Shown here in pieces: positions 1 to 14,137 of a stretch of 64,000 bases of DNA. Source of the stretch: Glandiceps talaboti (Eukaryota; Hemichordata; Enteropneusta; Spengelidae); the NCBI RefSeq assembly GCF_964340395.1, contig NC_135554.1, forward strand, positions 23,322,592-23,386,591, written 5' to 3'. Position numbers and translations under genes: made by a program. Under the pieces are notes generated by a model, which saw nothing but the letters and a program-made list of their open reading frames with translations, was not told where the DNA came from and searched no databases. The stretch's first letter is position 1. Every line of letters begins with the position of its first letter.

Positions 1-719
1 AGACAGTTGACAAGGTGTTTGTGATGTGACCAGGTATAAAATTACTAATTCAAATAATCTTTATCACATGGCTAACCATAATTATCATGCCTGAAAGTAC
101 ATTTGTGGTCACCATACACTTCAGAGTTGACACAATCTGTTACATGAAATAGCTAAAATATAACATAACTGCAAGTATTGTATAAATATCTACTCATAAT
201 TTACAATGACCAGTACAGTTGTTTACTCTTCAATGAAACTATGGGTTGCCATGGAAATTACAGAAATACACACGAATATAATCTATAATTTATTTAGCAC
301 AGTTGGTAATGTTTACTGGACTGTGTCAGCTTTTACAAGATTAGCGGAATGATCACACGCAATGGTCTGCAGCGCTTACATTCGCTATAGAAACTCTGCT
401 CTCACACATAATTACCCGTCTTCATTTTACCTACAATCTCTTGAGTTGAGTTGGTATTATACAAGCTTTACAGTAAGCCTGTTAAAGCCAATTTGTCGTG
501 CCACTGACACGCAAACATTTTTGTGATGAACCAATACTTGGGGTTTCTCCTATACCTCATTACATTTCTACATGGTTGAATCACAAAGAAAAGTGTTTAT
601 CACATTGAGGAAACTATGATCAAAATTTTGTTTTCATTTTAATAAAGGACACACTGTTTTTTTACCAGGTTCCAGAAAAGCAGCTCCTTACTTTATCCAA
701 TCTATTGTTACATTAAGCT

Positions 720-862
720 GATTTTTACTTCGCTCAGCATAGAAAATGAGTGACCTAAGGAGCCTCATCACTATGAGTCGCTACACAAGTAGTGACAAAT
801 TTTTAAATCATGAGTACAATGTATAATCTGGCTGAATAAAGAAAAATACTAGGAAATAATAT
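720..862. mobile_element. hairpin family H, copy A
   Basis: It has the family core GTGACCTAAGG, CACTATGAGTCGCTA, AGTAGTGACAAA and the GGCTGAATAAAGAAAAATAC arm. The left end is diverged. Sequence related to the extended family region follows to about 1215. Confidence 0.7.
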
Positions 863-2344
863 AGTTATACCTCTTCAAGCGTAATTTATGAAAATTCTGG
901 AAAAATTATGACGATTTGGAACACTTTGGCTCGTTTTTAGTAAAGAAAATTTCTACTGACACTCAGTGATTGTCAAAAAAATTCTTGAAAGCGGAGCCCA
1001 AATTTTCACTGACAGCTCCTCAGTATTGTCAGGAGTATACTGCAATGGGTTACTGTATGAACTCAGAGTCCATGAACATTCATTCTAGCATTTTGACTTT
1101 GATATATTGAGCACTGAATAAAAAGTGATGTAATGTACATATGATTTTGTAATGTGGAGCGATCAAGGTACAATAACCAATATTTTTGGCTCAAACGTGT
1201 ACAATCTGGCTTGTACTAAGTTGTAGATGTGCATGTACATGTCATTAAGATCTTTCATCTCAAAGTACATGTATAATAGACTTCAACTTCAACAAGATTC
1301 TGTCAGGTTGTATATCATCATCACGAACGATAATTTCAAAAATTGTAGAAACACGACTTTGAAGTGTCTCAATGTTGATGCGTGATGTGTTTTACAGCCG
1401 TTTGTCAGATTATTTTCCAAAAAAAGCTATTTGAACGAAGTACTAGACAAAATGAAAACAAACATGCAGATGCAATTTTAAACATAAAATAAAAGTTCTT
1501 TACTCAGTGAAAGTGTCAGAATTAATTAATTCACCCAGACTGACACTTTAAATAGTTCAGTTCCTTTTGTGCTTTCCTTCCTTTCTTAAAAGCCATGACA
1601 TAAGAATTACTCCTGTAACACCTTTCATGCATCACAGCACACCTTTACGCGTCACAGCATGGCTGAATACATGAAAGGACAGCAGAGAGATTACACTAGA
1701 AAGTCATCAACAAATGACTCCAATAATCTGTTGTTTACTACCGTCTATTGATCTAATTACACCAAGTGGTGCAGACCTACTGTACAGCTGTTTCTTTCAA
1801 AGTAACAATACTACTAACATATCTTTTCAATAATTGAACTGTTTTAAATACTATTGATTTATGACACAAAAAAGAGGGAGATTTTTACTGTTACAGCTCT
1901 TAGTTGTATTAACAAAGGTGCAGCACACATATCACTTGTAAGCAAAAGTATAGCTGCCATTTTTACTGGAAAAGTACAGTACGGTATAAGAAAACTAAGT
2001 CACTATTTTTACACAAGCTCTCAATTTTTGTTTGGTGCCTGGTTTTATACTTTGCATGTCCTTGAAGTGGATGGAAAGATTAGTCACCAAACACAAGTAT
2101 GGTAATTTACAAGAAAACAAAGGAAAAGAACTAAAGACTGAACTGATAGTGTTTCCCTCTATTAACTCTTTTGTTCTAGTCTCTAGATACATTGTATCTG
2201 GTCTTAGCACAAATTTTATAGAAACCCTGGTAATATTACTTCACTCCTGTGCTAAAGATGGCATCATCATATTTTCTTTTTGTTTCTCATCGCACAATTG
2301 TAAAAAAAAAAGTGACTGGTTGATCAGTCTGAGTAGTAGCCATA

Positions 2345-2404
2345 AGACTTGGCTATCACATGAGGTATGACATAAAATATTGTCAAGCCAGATAGCCAAA
2401 GTTC
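2345..2404. repeat. GGCTATC hairpin family, copy 1
   Basis: AGACTTGGCTATC at left and GATAGCCAAAGTT at right form a short inverted repeat. It shares this structure with copies at 11364 and 13300. Confidence 0.6.
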
Positions 2405-2919
2405 TGGGCCAAGCCACAAGATAAAAGAGAGAAACAAAATAAACTGTCTTTGGAAACATACCACATGTTTCTACACCTGGAAAATTTACCTTGTCAGTCA
2501 AAGCATTTGTTTCCATTTTCAAGCAGTGGCAAACAAAAATCAAGGTGATGGATCAGGAGAAACAAATAGAAAAATAATGTTGGTCTACAGTGGACACACC
2601 ATGGATTACACTACCTGTGTGTTCTTTAGTTCTTTGGCTGTGAACTACTGAACTGTCGGCACTTACTTTAGAAAACAGAGACAAAATGAAGTGATCGATG
2701 TCGGTTACCTTTCACGCATGTGGAAAACAAGCCATTGATGTGATATTGAGTGTATATTACAATGCGTCATCTGCTTGACCAAAACCCACTGAATATTTGC
2801 CAAGCGATGTAAACACACGAGACAGCTGATGCATTTGAAAGAATGAAAGAGTAGCAAACTATGTTACATGCATGTGTAATATCCCTTGATCCATTGATTT
2901 GCGTATAATACACATCTAC

Positions 2920-3085
2920 ATTAGTCTGGTTCCTATATGGTATCGTTACCATCTACACCTCCATTCACTATGGTACTGTGTATGTATGTATGTATGTATG
3001 TATGTATGTAGTCTAGTTCCTATACAGTATCGTTATGATTTATACCTTCTATGGTTAGAAACCACAGTTGGCATCCAGACTAGTA
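2920..3085. repeat. two short TAGTCTRGTTCC elements around a TGTA microsatellite
   Basis: TAGTCTGGTTCCTATATGG at 2922 and TAGTCTAGTTCCTATACAG at 3009 flank a TATG microsatellite (about 2979-3008). The second ends GGCATCCAGACTAG, giving a short inverted repeat. Confidence 0.6.
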
Positions 3086-4655
3086 TATATCGTAACAAGC
3101 GCTAAAAAAAGAACAATGACAGTAAACGTAACAGCCAAAAAGAAATCACGAGTATACACTACATTGAGTTAACAGATTGGTACAAGTAATATTAGCAACT
3201 GTAGAAAACGCACTGTTTTCACAAGTTAATGTACTACAAAGTGTTAAAAAGATACTTTGATTCAAAACTGGTGATATAAGTCTTTGGGTTATCAGTTGAA
3301 TGGACTGGTAATTTGGTAGGTAGTGGAGTAATGTGTCTTGGAATCCCAGAGGACGATACAAAAATCCCAATGGTCCTACATCTTGTAACAGCTCTCTCTC
3401 TCTCTCTCCTCACTTCTAGATAGAAATTGGATCAGAAAACTCAGCTGTCTTCACTCACCACTGATTTGCTTCGCGAGTAAAAAATCGAAAAGATTGCACT
3501 TTCGATCCAAATCAAAGTTGTGAGGGATCATCTATAGTATCAAGTTGTGGATGCATTGAATGGGAATGAATTCCCTTTGTATTTCATCAAATGTATGCCT
3601 GAATGCACATACTAATTTTATTTGAAGTTTTACCCAAGTGGGAGACAAACTTTGATAAATTGAACTGATCTTGAAACTATTTATTCATCAACTACTGCTA
3701 ACACAAAAGACACTGGTTTTGAATCAATTTTCAGCTCAACTGGTCCTGCTGCGATCATTTTTATCTTCGATTTGCAAGAGGACACAGATTTGTTTTACTG
3801 GAGGCCACAGGTGTTGAAATTGTCACCTACGAATCTTACAAATCCACAAATCTCAATTACATGCTTTCCAAGCCAGCTTCTTGGTTGACTGAAAGCACAA
3901 ACACTACACACTTGGCTTCAATATGTTGTTTACAATCTTCCTATCCAATACTGCATTTGAAACTTTACTTCTTTGTGGTTGAACTCCAAAAAACCAAGAC
4001 CCCAGTTACGCTTCGGCGCAACACTTTTTTTTCCAGAAAGCTACAAAGGCAAAATTCATTGAACAACTTAAATCCAGTGAATGGAACCACAAATTGTCTA
4101 CCTGCATAGCCGTGTTTGCAGGGCTACTCAACCGTACACCAACACCTGACAATACATTGAAAAGTTTGAGGTCATGAGGGCAGACAGAATATGCACAAAA
4201 AACATGGACACAGGGGACTAAATCATTGCTTTATTAGGTACTCAGTGGATAAACATTAAGAAACATGACATGGCGTTAAACTATGTACACAAATCTGACG
4301 CGGTTTCCGATCAGTAATTTTTATGCACCAGTTCTTTAGCTGAATTTTGTACAGACGGTTTACAGTGCAACCATTGAAAAGTAAAAGTTTCAAACCTGTA
4401 CACACACAAAGCAGTCATTCTATGCATTATGAATAAAAGTACAGTATGAATCTTTACCTTGAAAACGCCACAGAAATATGAAAAATCTACATAGCGAAAG
4501 GAACAAATACATTTCTTTGTTTTCTAAGGAATGAGAATTGGATGGTAATGAATTGGTAAGTCAAAACTTACATGTACATGTATCTCTTGGTAATATACAT
4601 GTACCGACCTGAATATTGCCAGGATTTGGTAATAATCCACAAATGTACATTCTTG

Positions 4656-5027
4656 TTAAAGGGGAACGCCACTCCACGAAACACAGACATATTTATAAAC
4701 TATGGGTTCATGACCATGTGTTATATATCACCTACAATTACTTGCCATTTCAGAGTCCTGAGTGGCTACACCCTTCAGTGTAAAACCTCGCTCATGAATA
4801 TTCATTGTGCAACTTGAATACACCAACACGTATATCATTTCTCCTGACTCCCATGATGCAATGTTCCAGAGATATACTATACAAGATCAACTTGATGTTT
4901 TTTCTGAATCGCAAGTAATTATACAAAATGTAGATGATATGAAATCATGAAATGACTCTCCAGAACCCATACAATTTAGTAGTTTTATGAAAACGATTTC
5001 ATTTCCTTGAGTGGTGTTCCCCTTTAA
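4656..5027. mobile_element. MITE with TTAA flanks, 372 bp
   Basis: The ends are inverted: TTAAAGGGGAACGCCACTCC at left, and GAGTGGTGTTCCCCTTTAA at right. TTAA at both ends fits a piggyBac-type target duplication (inference). There is no coding capacity. Two tandem segments with GGGAACGCAACYCAATGAAA at about 9399-9480 and following sequence look related. Confidence 0.75.
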
Positions 5028-6399
5028 TACAACTAATTTAATGAAAGTTATTATTTCGGCAGATACAGTTGTGATCTACTCCTATTCAAGAAATCGAGGA
5101 GTACTTGGCACATCATGTATGTACAATTGCACATTGTATGGCATGTACGACTGCTATAACCTTGGTAAATTAAGGTCCGCTAGAAACCACTTGTTGAATA
5201 GAATGTTAGAGACCCTAGGCTACCTATTTGTACAGACCATGCTTGTCTTATGAATTGGTCACATTGGTCATAATGCTGCCAGTGGCTGTATGTACTTTAG
5301 CACGTCTACATGAGACTTCAGGGAATACAAGAATTCATTCATTGCCTGACATACATTGGTATGACTAGTAAAATTTGAATTCTGAACAATGTACATATCA
5401 CATCGCATCGATGACCACAGTAATATAAAGAAACATAACATTACATACAGAAATTGCTCGGTTTGCTCTGCACAAAGACTAAATGTATGTATGTCCATGT
5501 ACTACATGTGTGTGCATAAATTCATTGTCTACTACTAATGTAATACTAGTATACATCCTGTCTGCTGTAAGCCACTTTGATAATATGACCTTGCCGAAAC
5601 CATGGACTAAAAGTAAAAAATTCATTCTATTGAGCACTCAACTTTCGAATCATTGTTTGGTGGTCTGAGTCTTGGCACAACTGTGTCAAACTACAACACT
5701 CCCCTTGGGGACAAATGGGAAGTGTTTGAGACACCTAAATTAAAAAGTTTGGCCACCACACACTCTATTGTTCTCTGTGTTATTCTGCAAGTTCTACAGT
5801 AATTTAAAAAATTCCATTGTCTGTTGACTTTGAAAGTGAAATCACAAATTCTTGGTCAAAATGTGAATCAATAAAATTGTACAAAAAAGAAGTGTCAGTG
5901 ACTTTTTTTTTACAATGAAGTTAAAATCACTCACAAAAAAGAAATGCTCCAAATCATTTGTTGTCACTTTGGTTTGAATAACAGCAGATACTTGTTATAT
6001 TTATTTTTACAGATAGTTGTTTAACTTACACAGTGTCTTACTTGTAAAATATGTGACAGTACCATACAATTACAAACCATATATAACAAGTCTACATTGT
6101 ATTTTCTGTTTCTATGGAAATTACATTATGTACATTTGTCATTGTGCAAATTTTCCCTTGGGTAGAAAACACAGAGTGGGATACATTTACACACAAAAAT
6201 GAATATATTGTTATCATAACTGATACATATAATAATTTGTAGATAAGTTAACAAAGAACCAACTCACTCCCTGTGTACATGTACATAGGCATGGACATTG
6301 TCTATGCTGGTGAAGGCCACAAGTACAAGGATTTACCTTTTGAACTTCTAGAAACATCACTTCTTATAGTGAACGTAGATCTATCATACACACACACTG

Positions 6400-6538
<139 letters not shown>

Positions 6539-7785
6539 ATATGTACGTAACTCCTTGTTTTCATGAAGGTTTCTGAATGTTTTGCTTGCATAAGTGAATG
6601 ATGACACAACACTACCAATCAACCAATGTGTGATGACATCACATCAGATTTTCACCATTTCACTCCCGGTATTCTCCCAGAAAAGTTAAAACATTGCCAC
6701 ACACATTTGCATAACAATGCAATTGTATAAAATATAAATACTAGTATATATCTCTTTTGACATCCTGAGAAATTACAACATTTAACTCTGGGTTTACTCC
6801 ACAATATTATTCAACATATAATGTCAATTTGCATATGAATATAATATTTTGTTATGTAAATATATTGAATTATATCATTATAATCTGAAATAATAGAATA
6901 TACCCAAAGGCCATATCATCCCTGGGGACAATGCAGGCACTTCGTTACTCTATTTTCTCCACTGAACAGACTTCTTTCACAATAGACATACAAAATGTAG
7001 ATAAGTGAAGTCAAATATTCAAACTGCTAACAAATATTTCTTTCATTCTTTAGAATTCTTACATTTGCATTAAAATTCAAATCACATTGCTTCACTAAGA
7101 TGAGAAACTAATCAAAGATTCATGCCATTTTAGTACTTATTGTATTTTAAAGAAGTTTGTTTGTCAGTATTATGCAAAAAGACTAGAGGCTGACAGAAGC
7201 ATGTTTCCAGTAGACTGCCTCGGTACATGGTTGAATACCTCTGCTATTAGTATTATATAAGAACTGTAACATCTTTCATCTGTTCCGACGACGAACAGCT
7301 CTTCTGGTTTCTTTTTGAACACGTTACTTTTTCCTGCAACACTTGACATTTCGTTGATCTTTAATGAATGCAACATGATCTGGATAGTTAGATAGGTTAG
7401 ACTATCATACTATGAATATTTCATATGTCACACGATACACAGCTATAAAGATTCATGAACTGTTTTCACTGAGCGTAAAATGTACTGTACGTGCAAAATT
7501 CCGTAACTGTTATGTGTCCTTCTTTAATTCAACAATTTGTTCTTTATCTCGTTACCCAGTGCTTTCAAAGTTTGCAAGGTTTTACATAATTGTCACGGGT
7601 GATTTGGTGAACTTTACATCAGTATGTGTCTTGCAAATGTTGACTGTTCTCCCTAGAAATACAACAACCCTAAAATTCAGGCTTAAAATTTAAGTAATAA
7701 ATGAAGACATATAGTTATATGTAGTTCTAGTAAATTAATACAATTTCATTCTTTTTTATAGTGGAACCCACTTACAGTATTATAG

Positions 7786-7861
7786 GCTGGGGAGAACATA
7801 TGAACATACTCTACCGAAAATAAAACTGCTGGGGACAGGGTGAACAGTGCATGTCAGTACA
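7786..7861. repeat. dispersed 75-bp repeat, copy 1 (copy 2 at 8998-9073)
   Basis: TGGGGAGAACATATGAACAT, CTGCTGGGGACAGGGTGAAC and ATGTCAGTAC match TGGGGAGAACAAATGAACAT and so on at 8998-9073, in the same orientation. Confidence 0.7.
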
Positions 7862-8085
7862 TGTACTAGTACTAATGCACCATACACTGACAGGTAGTGG
7901 TAATTGGTTACTTCAATCAGTTTACTACAAACTCAACCTCCTGTATGAAAGTAAGATATGTGAAGAAATGATAAAATCATCACGTTATATATCAACACTC
8001 CAATAGCATAAACTAACACTGTTGGTGGTAAGAATGGTATGCTGTGCTAGAGAAGTCCATTTGATTAGAGGGTGGAGATGATCAA

Positions 8086-8185
<100 letters not shown>

Positions 8186-8959
8186 GAAAACAAAAAGACT
8201 ACACATAATATGTATAGTAACTAGACTAATATCAGCAACATCCCATGAACATTATACATTTGCAGTACAAAATGTTTCTATGGATACAAAATGTACGTAC
8301 TGTGTTACCATTCTTGAAACCTTACATGTAAGTTACGGGCTACAGTTGAGTTTAGTATATCTTTCACAACATACGTGGTGAATCCCTGGAGTAGAACCAG
8401 AGTTTGATGATAAAATTACAATGACGTCAACATACTATCAACAATCAATGTGATTCCATAGCTCACCAATACAGTTTATCTCTCTCCACAGTTGATTGGT
8501 ACTCTTATCACAGACTGGTATACATCAAAACCATAACAAGCAGGGCTGTAATACCACACTCCATGTTTTATACACAGAATCAATCAACATCACACAATCA
8601 TGATTACTGAGGACTATTTGTGCTAAAATGCTCGATTCATATACATCGTGAATTAATTTCAACCCAATTATTTTCTGAAATACAATGTACCACAAGTTTC
8701 ACTAACACAGAATTAGATTCCAAATATGATTTTACTCTTTAAATTTAACAAATTTAAACAAATTTTATGAATTTGGTTCAGTTTAAATGTCAGCTTCATT
8801 GTAAAAATAACCAATTCCCCGGTTTCTTTGTCAACCCATACAGTTGTAGGTTCTGTGCTGACATTTCTTGAACAGTTACGGTGGCAAAAGTTTCATAAAC
8901 ATACATTGTATCTATTGCTATGAAAAATTTGAAGAATTATTTTAATCATTTTCTTTTCA

Positions 8960-8980
8960 CCCCCCCCCCCCCCCCCCCCC
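8960..8980. repeat. poly-C tract
   Basis: Twenty-one consecutive C, preceded by TTTTCA. It would form a G-rich strand on the minus side. Confidence 0.95.
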
Positions 8981-8997
8981 TTCTGTTGGAGTGTCCA

Positions 8998-9073
8998 TGG
9001 GGAGAACAAATGAACATATTCTACCAAAAGTAAATCTCCTGCTGGGGAAAGGGTGAACAGCGAATATCAGTAC
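8998..9073. repeat. dispersed 75-bp repeat, copy 2
   Basis: Same repeat as 7786-7861, next to a 21-base C tract. Confidence 0.7.
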
Positions 9074-9398
9074 GGTCCTACCAATAAAACTTTATAGAAT
9101 TTCAAACACTTTGTAGAACTTCATAAAGGTGATGCTAAAATATTTTACATGTGGCATCAGATCACAAAGAAATGAGATTATCTTGTTTCATTTGATAAGT
9201 AATAACATTTCTTGTGAGTTTATTTACTTTAGCTTCTTTCATGAAGACACTGTGTATATCTTATTTAGATAGCAAGTAACAGTTGAGTAACACTATACCA
9301 GGATACTAATTATCAACAGTGATTTCAAAACTATTCAAAATACTTCGTAGCAATTAATACTATCCTTTCACTTGTAACTTAATTGTGAACAAAAATCT

Positions 9399-9640
9399 TA
9401 TCTGGGAACGCAACTCAATGAAATAAAATATAAGACATTTCGTAAATTTTATTGGGGAACGCAACCCAATGAAATAAAGAAATTCTGAGGAGTCAATTTC
9501 ATGATTTCACGTCTGACACACAAATTTACTGTGATGACAAGAAATACCAAATTGAATCTTATTTTACATCCATTGTTCTGAGACTGTTGCTTACAGAGAG
9601 TCAGCAAACACGACATTAGATGAACAATAAATATTCATGA
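9399..9640. repeat. diverged relative of the TTAA MITE
   Basis: GGGAACGCAACTCAATGAAAT and GGGAACGCAACCCAATGAAAT occur about 50 bases apart. They are followed by a TTCTGAGGAGTCAATTTCAT stretch that matches the reverse complement of the interior of the element at 4656-5027. Confidence 0.5.
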
Positions 9641-10594
9641 ATCCTAAGTGCTTATTACCTTCAGAAAATGATCTTTTAAAACAGCCATGATAACACTGTC
9701 TGTTTGAGTTGGGTTGGGTACTAAATCAAGGGTACTGTATCTCTATAAGAGTCAGACACATTTGGTGTCGGGTTACAAAAACTCAGGTTTCTCTCCTGCT
9801 TGGTGTCCTGGACAGATTAGCAAACTCAAGTGTTTAGATGTACCACACATTCTTGTCATCTCTTTGAGACTTTACTTTTTAACCACTAAACAATCTTTTT
9901 GTCTGCTATCTCTCCAGAATGACCATTATAATTTTTGGCATTTTTCCCCCCTATTCCATTCCATACTTTCAGCTCTACATACCGTTGATGCATATCTGGT
10001 CTTGTGTTGGAAAATGGCACAAACAGAGTACAAAAGAAACAATACGCAGCAGTCTGACGAACCTTTCAAATACAGAATGAACTTTTGATAAGGGGGCAAA
10101 GCACAGTAAGCTCTACATTCTTGGTGTTGTTCGCTATGCAATTTGTGCATAAAAGAAACAGAAAAAAAAAAACTTAACCACAAACAATCTGCAGTCAAAT
10201 ATATTCTAAGCATTGACTGTTTGTGAGCAACACAGGCAACAGACCCCTTGGCACATTCACAATGTACAAACATCTTCTGACATGAAACCGTCACAGAGAA
10301 CTATTTTTTTTCCTGAACCATAATACACAGAGAGCTGTGCATATTAGTTTATTACTTCTTATATAATGAGTACCACTGCCAGACATAGCCAAGGATTTAC
10401 ACCAAATCATGTTTGCTTCAAAGATGATGTTTACTCTCTCTTCAAATTCAAATATAAACAAAATAGGTCAAAACATTTCTAACATTTTTGATATTGGAGG
10501 TTTTCTAAGATGTAATGTAGATACACAGTACTGCAGGAAGTGAGAGAGTAGGCTGTCGAATATTATCAATATTTTCTTTCTTTCTAATATATCT

Positions 10595-10716
10595 ATAGAC
10601 CCTACACCCTTTTGTGTATAGTCTAGTTCCTATACAGTATCATTACGATTTATACCTTCACTTCACCCAGTGGTTAGACCACAGTTGGCATCCAGACTAT
10701 TTCGTGTAGGGTCTAT
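10595..10716. mobile_element. short TAGTCTAG element nested in a second inverted repeat
   Basis: TAGTCTAGTTCCTATACAG to GGCATCCAGACTA repeats the sequence at 3009-3082. It is flanked by a further inverted pair, ATAGACCCTACAC at 10595 and GTGTAGGGTCTAT at 10704. Confidence 0.65.
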
Positions 10717-11363
10717 GGTTTATACATGAATGTATGTGTACATGTATATATCTCATTGTATCTGGCAGTTGGTATTCTTTTGTTTAGAACTTCTTTAGAT
10801 GTGAGATTATTTTCAAATACCACACACATACATGAGTTTTTATTTGCATATACGATTTATGAACTTCCCATTCAGCTTGGGAGTTAATTTTTTACCTTAC
10901 CAAATTTTATTAGCTCAAATACACAAAAGAGAGAACAATAGAGAGAGAAAGGTGTTTGGAGGTAGAACATTTCCTTTCCCTTTTGGTCCCCAATAAATAA
11001 CTCATTACTGCATCTATAACCTGACAGCTTTTTCATAGGACTTGTTCCTTATCCAAACACAGACACTGCCCAAGGCAAGCTTCCAAGGACAACACCTCCC
11101 CAACAGTAAAATTCACATTGAACTAGACAAACAGTTCTATTTCAATGGACAATATCACAGTTACTCAATGCTACTGTTAGCTAATACTTTTCAAGTGTCT
11201 GTGAATGAACATCTTTTTAGCCTACAGTGCACAATAACAACAACTTAGAAAAAAACAATTGTATTGGTGATATACCAGCTGATCTGTGGGATGGCAGCAG
11301 AATGATGACAGGACTTAGTTAACATCAACCAAGTGAAAAGACTAGGTTGACGTTGCCACCCAG

Positions 11364-11430
11364 AGACTTGGCTATCTGGCTGACAATGTCATTCACTAGA
11401 ACCAGTATGTCAGGATAGATAGCCAAGTCT
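11364..11430. repeat. GGCTATC hairpin family, copy 2
   Basis: AGACTTGGCTATCTGGCTGA at left, GATAGATAGCCAAGTCT at right; the centre contains CCAGTATGTCAG. This is the clearest copy. Confidence 0.7.
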
Positions 11431-12078
11431 GTTATCCATAGGGGTGAATGCAAAGCACAACAGTGTGTAGTTTAGAAAGTGGGTAAAATTGACCCAAATT
11501 CCCCAGATGTTTTAGCATATGTCGAACAGTCCTGGAAATGAAATTGAAAGATCCAAATGTCTTGAAATCAACATGATACGTACCTGAGGCTACAGATATA
11601 TGAACACAGTTCCCCATAGATATATGAACACAGTTCCCCATAGATACATTCAAAACAACATATCGCCAAGAATAGTAAAATTTACAATGTACAAAAAAAC
11701 AATGTACATTGTACATTCAGTCAGTCTAGACTCTTACTCACACACAGCCCAATGTGACAGATATTTGTATAAATTGCAATCTCTAGACAATTTTATGGGA
11801 AGTCGTATCTAACAAAGTCTGAGCTGAATTATCTTGAGAATAAGTTATGATTACCTGGCATATAAAGTAGTGTCATTCTCCATGGTTATTAACTGCTATA
11901 CCTCTAATGTGTTTTCTCTGTAGTCCATAGAGCACAATATCTTATCTCTAAATTACATAATAGGGCTACCTAGAGTGTGACAGTAGGACAGAGGCCGGGT
12001 TTCATATGCTTCTTTGTTTTTTCCACTGTAAGGGAGATCAATAGTTCAATGCAGGATAAAAACGTAATTCTTTTAGTT

Positions 12079-12104
12079 GGGGGGGGGGGGGGGGGGGGGG
12101 GGGG
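12079..12104. repeat. poly-G tract
   Basis: Twenty-six consecutive G. Similar tracts occur at 34026-34038, 42339-42361, 46984-46993 and 54065-54081. Confidence 0.95.
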
Positions 12105-12975
12105 TTGAACTATTTTAGTTTTCACCAGACAAAAACGATTTTAATGTCAATGGAATTTGTTTTGTACCCCTAAATGCAATTATTTTTAAATATGTAACCA
12201 AACTGAGTAACTTTCCCCGTAATACTACATTGTATGATACATGTTTTCTCACTTTATATTGGCTTTGTATTTATAGTTCTCCATGCTACTAAATACTGAT
12301 CTGAAATTGATAGTGTTGTCTACAACAATTTTCAATTTGTCATTTAAGTTTGAAAGAGGGGGTGGGGGTCTGAACCCTGACAAAAAGAATTAGTTTGTTA
12401 TCCTACTACATTGAACTAGTGATCTTGGCCTTACTGTAAATGTTTGGCCTGGAAGATATGCTCTCCCCCTACCTAAGAAATGAATTGTTCTGCAGTGAAC
12501 ATACCATAGGTACGTTCGTAGTCTAGAGGCCAGTCATATGGGGAGTTTTGCCTCACACCTGTAGGGAAAAGGTAGGAGTGAAAATCCCCACCTGCCTGGT
12601 GGACTCTAGGTAAGCTGTGTCTGACTCCCGATACAAATGATGCATGGTAGACTGAGATTTGATAGCGTACAATTGTACTTACAATCGTACAATCTTATGT
12701 ATTTGCAATCCTGTACATCTACATCTATTGATCAAAAACTGTACAATTCATACAGCAAAGTACACAGTACTTAAAAAATTTAAAAAAATGTAAGTGCTTT
12801 ACAGTTCCACTGAATCTGACTCTTCAGTCTTGAAAAAGCACTCTGAGTCTGTGGTTCAGTCTAGTAGAAGATACAAACTGTTGTCTAATGATATTTGAAC
12901 TGCATTTATTGTCATACATGTACATATATCTGTGATATCTAAGTGCGAAAGCACAGAAGCTTGTCTTGGCCTAGC

Positions 12976-12976
12976 C

Positions 12977-13009
<33 letters not shown>
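12976..13009. repeat. (ATCA)n microsatellite
   Basis: About eight CAAT tetranucleotides. Confidence 0.95.
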
Positions 13010-13011
<2 letters not shown>

Positions 13012-13299
13012 AATTCCATAGCACACAGACTCCAGATCCATAGTACCAGATGTTCAACTGCACCCACAATGGTCAATCCACACAGAATGCTTTTATGAAC
13101 ATACAATGTGTCATAGGTTTGTTCTTGTAGACTATTGAAAGTGTTCAGATTTGATCATTGTTGTATATCAATATGGTACAGAATATTCCATAGTCTAGAC
13201 TATGCATGGTTTGAAAATGTGTAGCTACTGCTTTTGATGTTGAAGTGTATTGAAAGCAGGACCTTCGTGTTAAACTGAATCCATGCTGGTCTAGCACAG

Positions 13300-13348
13300 A
13301 GCTTTGGCTATCATGAATGCCAGTATGCTGTGTCAGATAGCCAAGTCT
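13300..13348. repeat. GGCTATC hairpin family, copy 3
   Basis: AGCTTTGGCTATC at left, GTCAGATAGCCAAGTCT at right; the centre GCCAGTATGCTG resembles copy 2. Confidence 0.6.
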
Positions 13349-13463
13349 AATGTCTACACAAGTTATGAGATGATGTAAATGAGGTAAGTCTCTGGACTAA
13401 AGATCAGAAACTAAACATTGTGCTAAATTTGTCAATTCCAAGCTACTCATCACAGAAAAAGCC

Positions 13464-13854
13464 TAGTCTAGTTCCTGATGGACCGTATTCCATACTACAT
13501 CACACATGTACAGTACATTATTTTCATACTAACTATACTGTCTAGTCAATTCTGTTACTCTCGCACAGAATTCTGTATGCCCACCTACAGTGTAATAAAC
13601 ATGATGACATCATCACGTCCCCCACATGACTTTAGTCTGGAGGTGGAGTCCTGGTTGGACATTTGCATATATCATATCAGTCCTAGAAACATGGGAACGA
13701 TGACGGCAGCCTGTCAGTTTGTGATGGATTACTACTGGCATGCGTCATTCACCCACCATGGGGTTAAAACTCAATTAACACCTTGAGTAACGGGTTTGAC
13801 GAGACGGTATATTATGAAGATAACGTAGTTCAGAATATGTCAGTAACTAGACTA
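13464..13854. mobile_element. TAGTCTAG element, diverged copy, about 391 bp
   Basis: Starts TAGTCTAGTTCC, ends AACTAGACTA; the interior shares GGAGGTGGAGTCCTGGTTGG, then ACATTTGCA and AGTTTGTGATGGATTAC, with the copy at 49702-50064. A 102-codon open frame inside is a by-product. Confidence 0.7.
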
Positions 13855-14137
13855 AGAAAAGCCACTGCTACAAACTGTATAACTAATAGTTGTATTAATA
13901 ACTGATAACATTTCGAACTATTATATTTCAATACATACATGATGTCAGAATGTCCTATCTTTACTGGCCAAAAAATTCCACACATTCAGAATCATGTTAT
14001 TGTACATGTAAAAAGTCTGTCTTAGAATATCATGACTGTAAAAAAGTTACTTGATGACAACCTTGCTATCCTAAGAATTTCTATTTTTTGTGCACGAAAA
14101 AATGAAAAATCTCAACGTTTCAATCCACACTGCCAAA

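Noticed and set aside
9714-10294. Overlapping 124- and 122-codon open frames on opposite strands
   Set aside because: Both are Cys/His/Phe-rich, with no recognisable motif, splice context or codon bias; they read as chance.
13478-13786. A 102-codon open frame
   Set aside because: It lies inside the TAGTCTAG element, whose other copy at 49702 does not keep the frame.
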